64,000 nt of DNA from Scenedesmus sp. ARA3 (Eukaryota; Chlorophyta; Chlorophyceae; Sphaeropleales; Scenedesmaceae). This document shows positions 63,938 to 64,000 of this stretch, in pieces (the stretch's first letter is position 1; every line of letters begins with the position of its first letter). The DNA is taken from assembly GCA_004335835.1 (NCBI GenBank), contig RWJK01001155.1, positions 27,755-91,754 on the forward strand. Direction: 5' to 3'. The translations under genes and the position numbers were made by a program. The notes under the pieces were generated by a model, which was not told the DNA's origin, made no database searches, and saw only the letters and a list, made by a program, of their open reading frames with translations.

Positions 63938-64000
<63 letters not shown>
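60747..64000 (+). CDS. PUL1: Pullulanase-type starch debranching enzyme (limit dextrinase), 5' part only
   Basis: Six exons in the window: 60747-60947, 61269-61434, 61896-62025, 62512-62627, 62970-63106, 63377-63550, giving 308 residues in phase; an intron then runs off the right edge. The first about 45 residues are basic and Ser/Thr-rich, a plastid transit peptide. Next is a carbohydrate-binding pullulanase-type module split by the first intron: IRVHYHRRDLNYA-GWGLHIWGDVEHPTPW, YWDVVL, HVGLLIHKGEE, then GEVWLV and SYAHWVKASSLVWRV. The segment CTGVQLAGMLDDLFATDEPLG in exon 6 matches the conserved region just before the CBM48/GH13 part of plant limit dextrinases. Its reaction is hydrolysis of alpha-1,6 bonds in starch and dextrins in the plastid. 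The GH13 catalytic barrel lies outside the window and could not be checked. Confidence 0.85.
62367..62401 (+). repeat. Echo of the start of pullulanase exon 4
   Basis: Thirty-five bases, CAG then GGTGAAGGCCAGCAGCCTGG and onward, are repeated at 62509-62543 with two differences, both synonymous in the reading frame of the real exon. Each copy follows an AG, so both look like acceptors. The left copy lies within the third intron. Confidence 0.85.
63551..64000 (+). other. Start of a pullulanase intron ending in a microsatellite
   Basis: This stretch follows the donor at 63551 (GTGAGT) and contains no further exon that I can recognise. It runs into the tetranucleotide repeat at the window edge. 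Confidence 0.6.
63934..64000. repeat. TGCC tetranucleotide microsatellite, continuing past the window
   Basis: Uninterrupted TGCC/GCCT units fill the last about 67 bases. The repeat is truncated by the window end. Confidence 0.97.

Overview
The window is nuclear DNA of a green alga (Chlorophyta, most likely Chlorophyceae, with a mid-GC, CAG/GCA-rich genome). The evidence is: genes broken into many short exons with GT-AG introns; acceptors that nearly always read CTGCAG; TGTAA polyadenylation-like signals; long Ala/Gln/Ser runs in proteins; plastid transit-like N-termini; and plant/algal families (plastid RNase R, PSR1-type MYB-CC factor, plastid ribosomal S1, pullulanase-type debranching enzyme, TPX2, plant-type MAP kinase). 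No bacterial, viral or organellar segment was recognised. A 23-base N gap lies at 22095-22117.

Layout from left to right. A plastid RNase II/R-like exoribonuclease (minus, 3' end beyond the left edge) is followed by an ATG4 autophagy protease (minus). ATG4 shares a 437-bp divergent promoter with a secreted purple acid phosphatase (plus). Then come a stand-alone biotin-protein-ligase N-terminal (amidotransferase-like) protein (minus), a PSR1/PHR1-like MYB-CC phosphate-starvation regulator (minus), and a long coiled-coil protein with a basic Ala/Lys/Pro-rich tail (minus). The coiled-coil gene is divergent from a PPR-like protein (plus), which is followed by a TEY MAP kinase (plus). Next are an MFS transporter (minus), a predicted mitochondrial STI1-repeat protein (minus), a divergent EamA/DMT-type transporter (plus), a 16-exon TPX2 spindle protein (minus), plastid ribosomal protein S1 (plus) and the 5' half of a pullulanase-type starch debranching enzyme (plus, cut by the right edge).

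These are ordinary monocistronic nuclear genes, so there is no operon logic. Possible functional links are the phosphate pair (purple acid phosphatase and PSR1-like regulator about 6 kb apart), plastid functions (RNase R, S1, pullulanase) and nutrient-stress recycling (ATG4). All exon boundaries were worked out by hand from splice consensus, reading phase and family resemblance. Every multi-exon model given closes in phase across its exons. First exons and start codons are the least certain parts. The least explained items are the stand-alone BPL_N protein, the mitochondrial STI1 protein, the 921-residue coiled-coil protein, an orphan in-phase exon at 18332-18427 and an echoed exon start inside the pullulanase gene.
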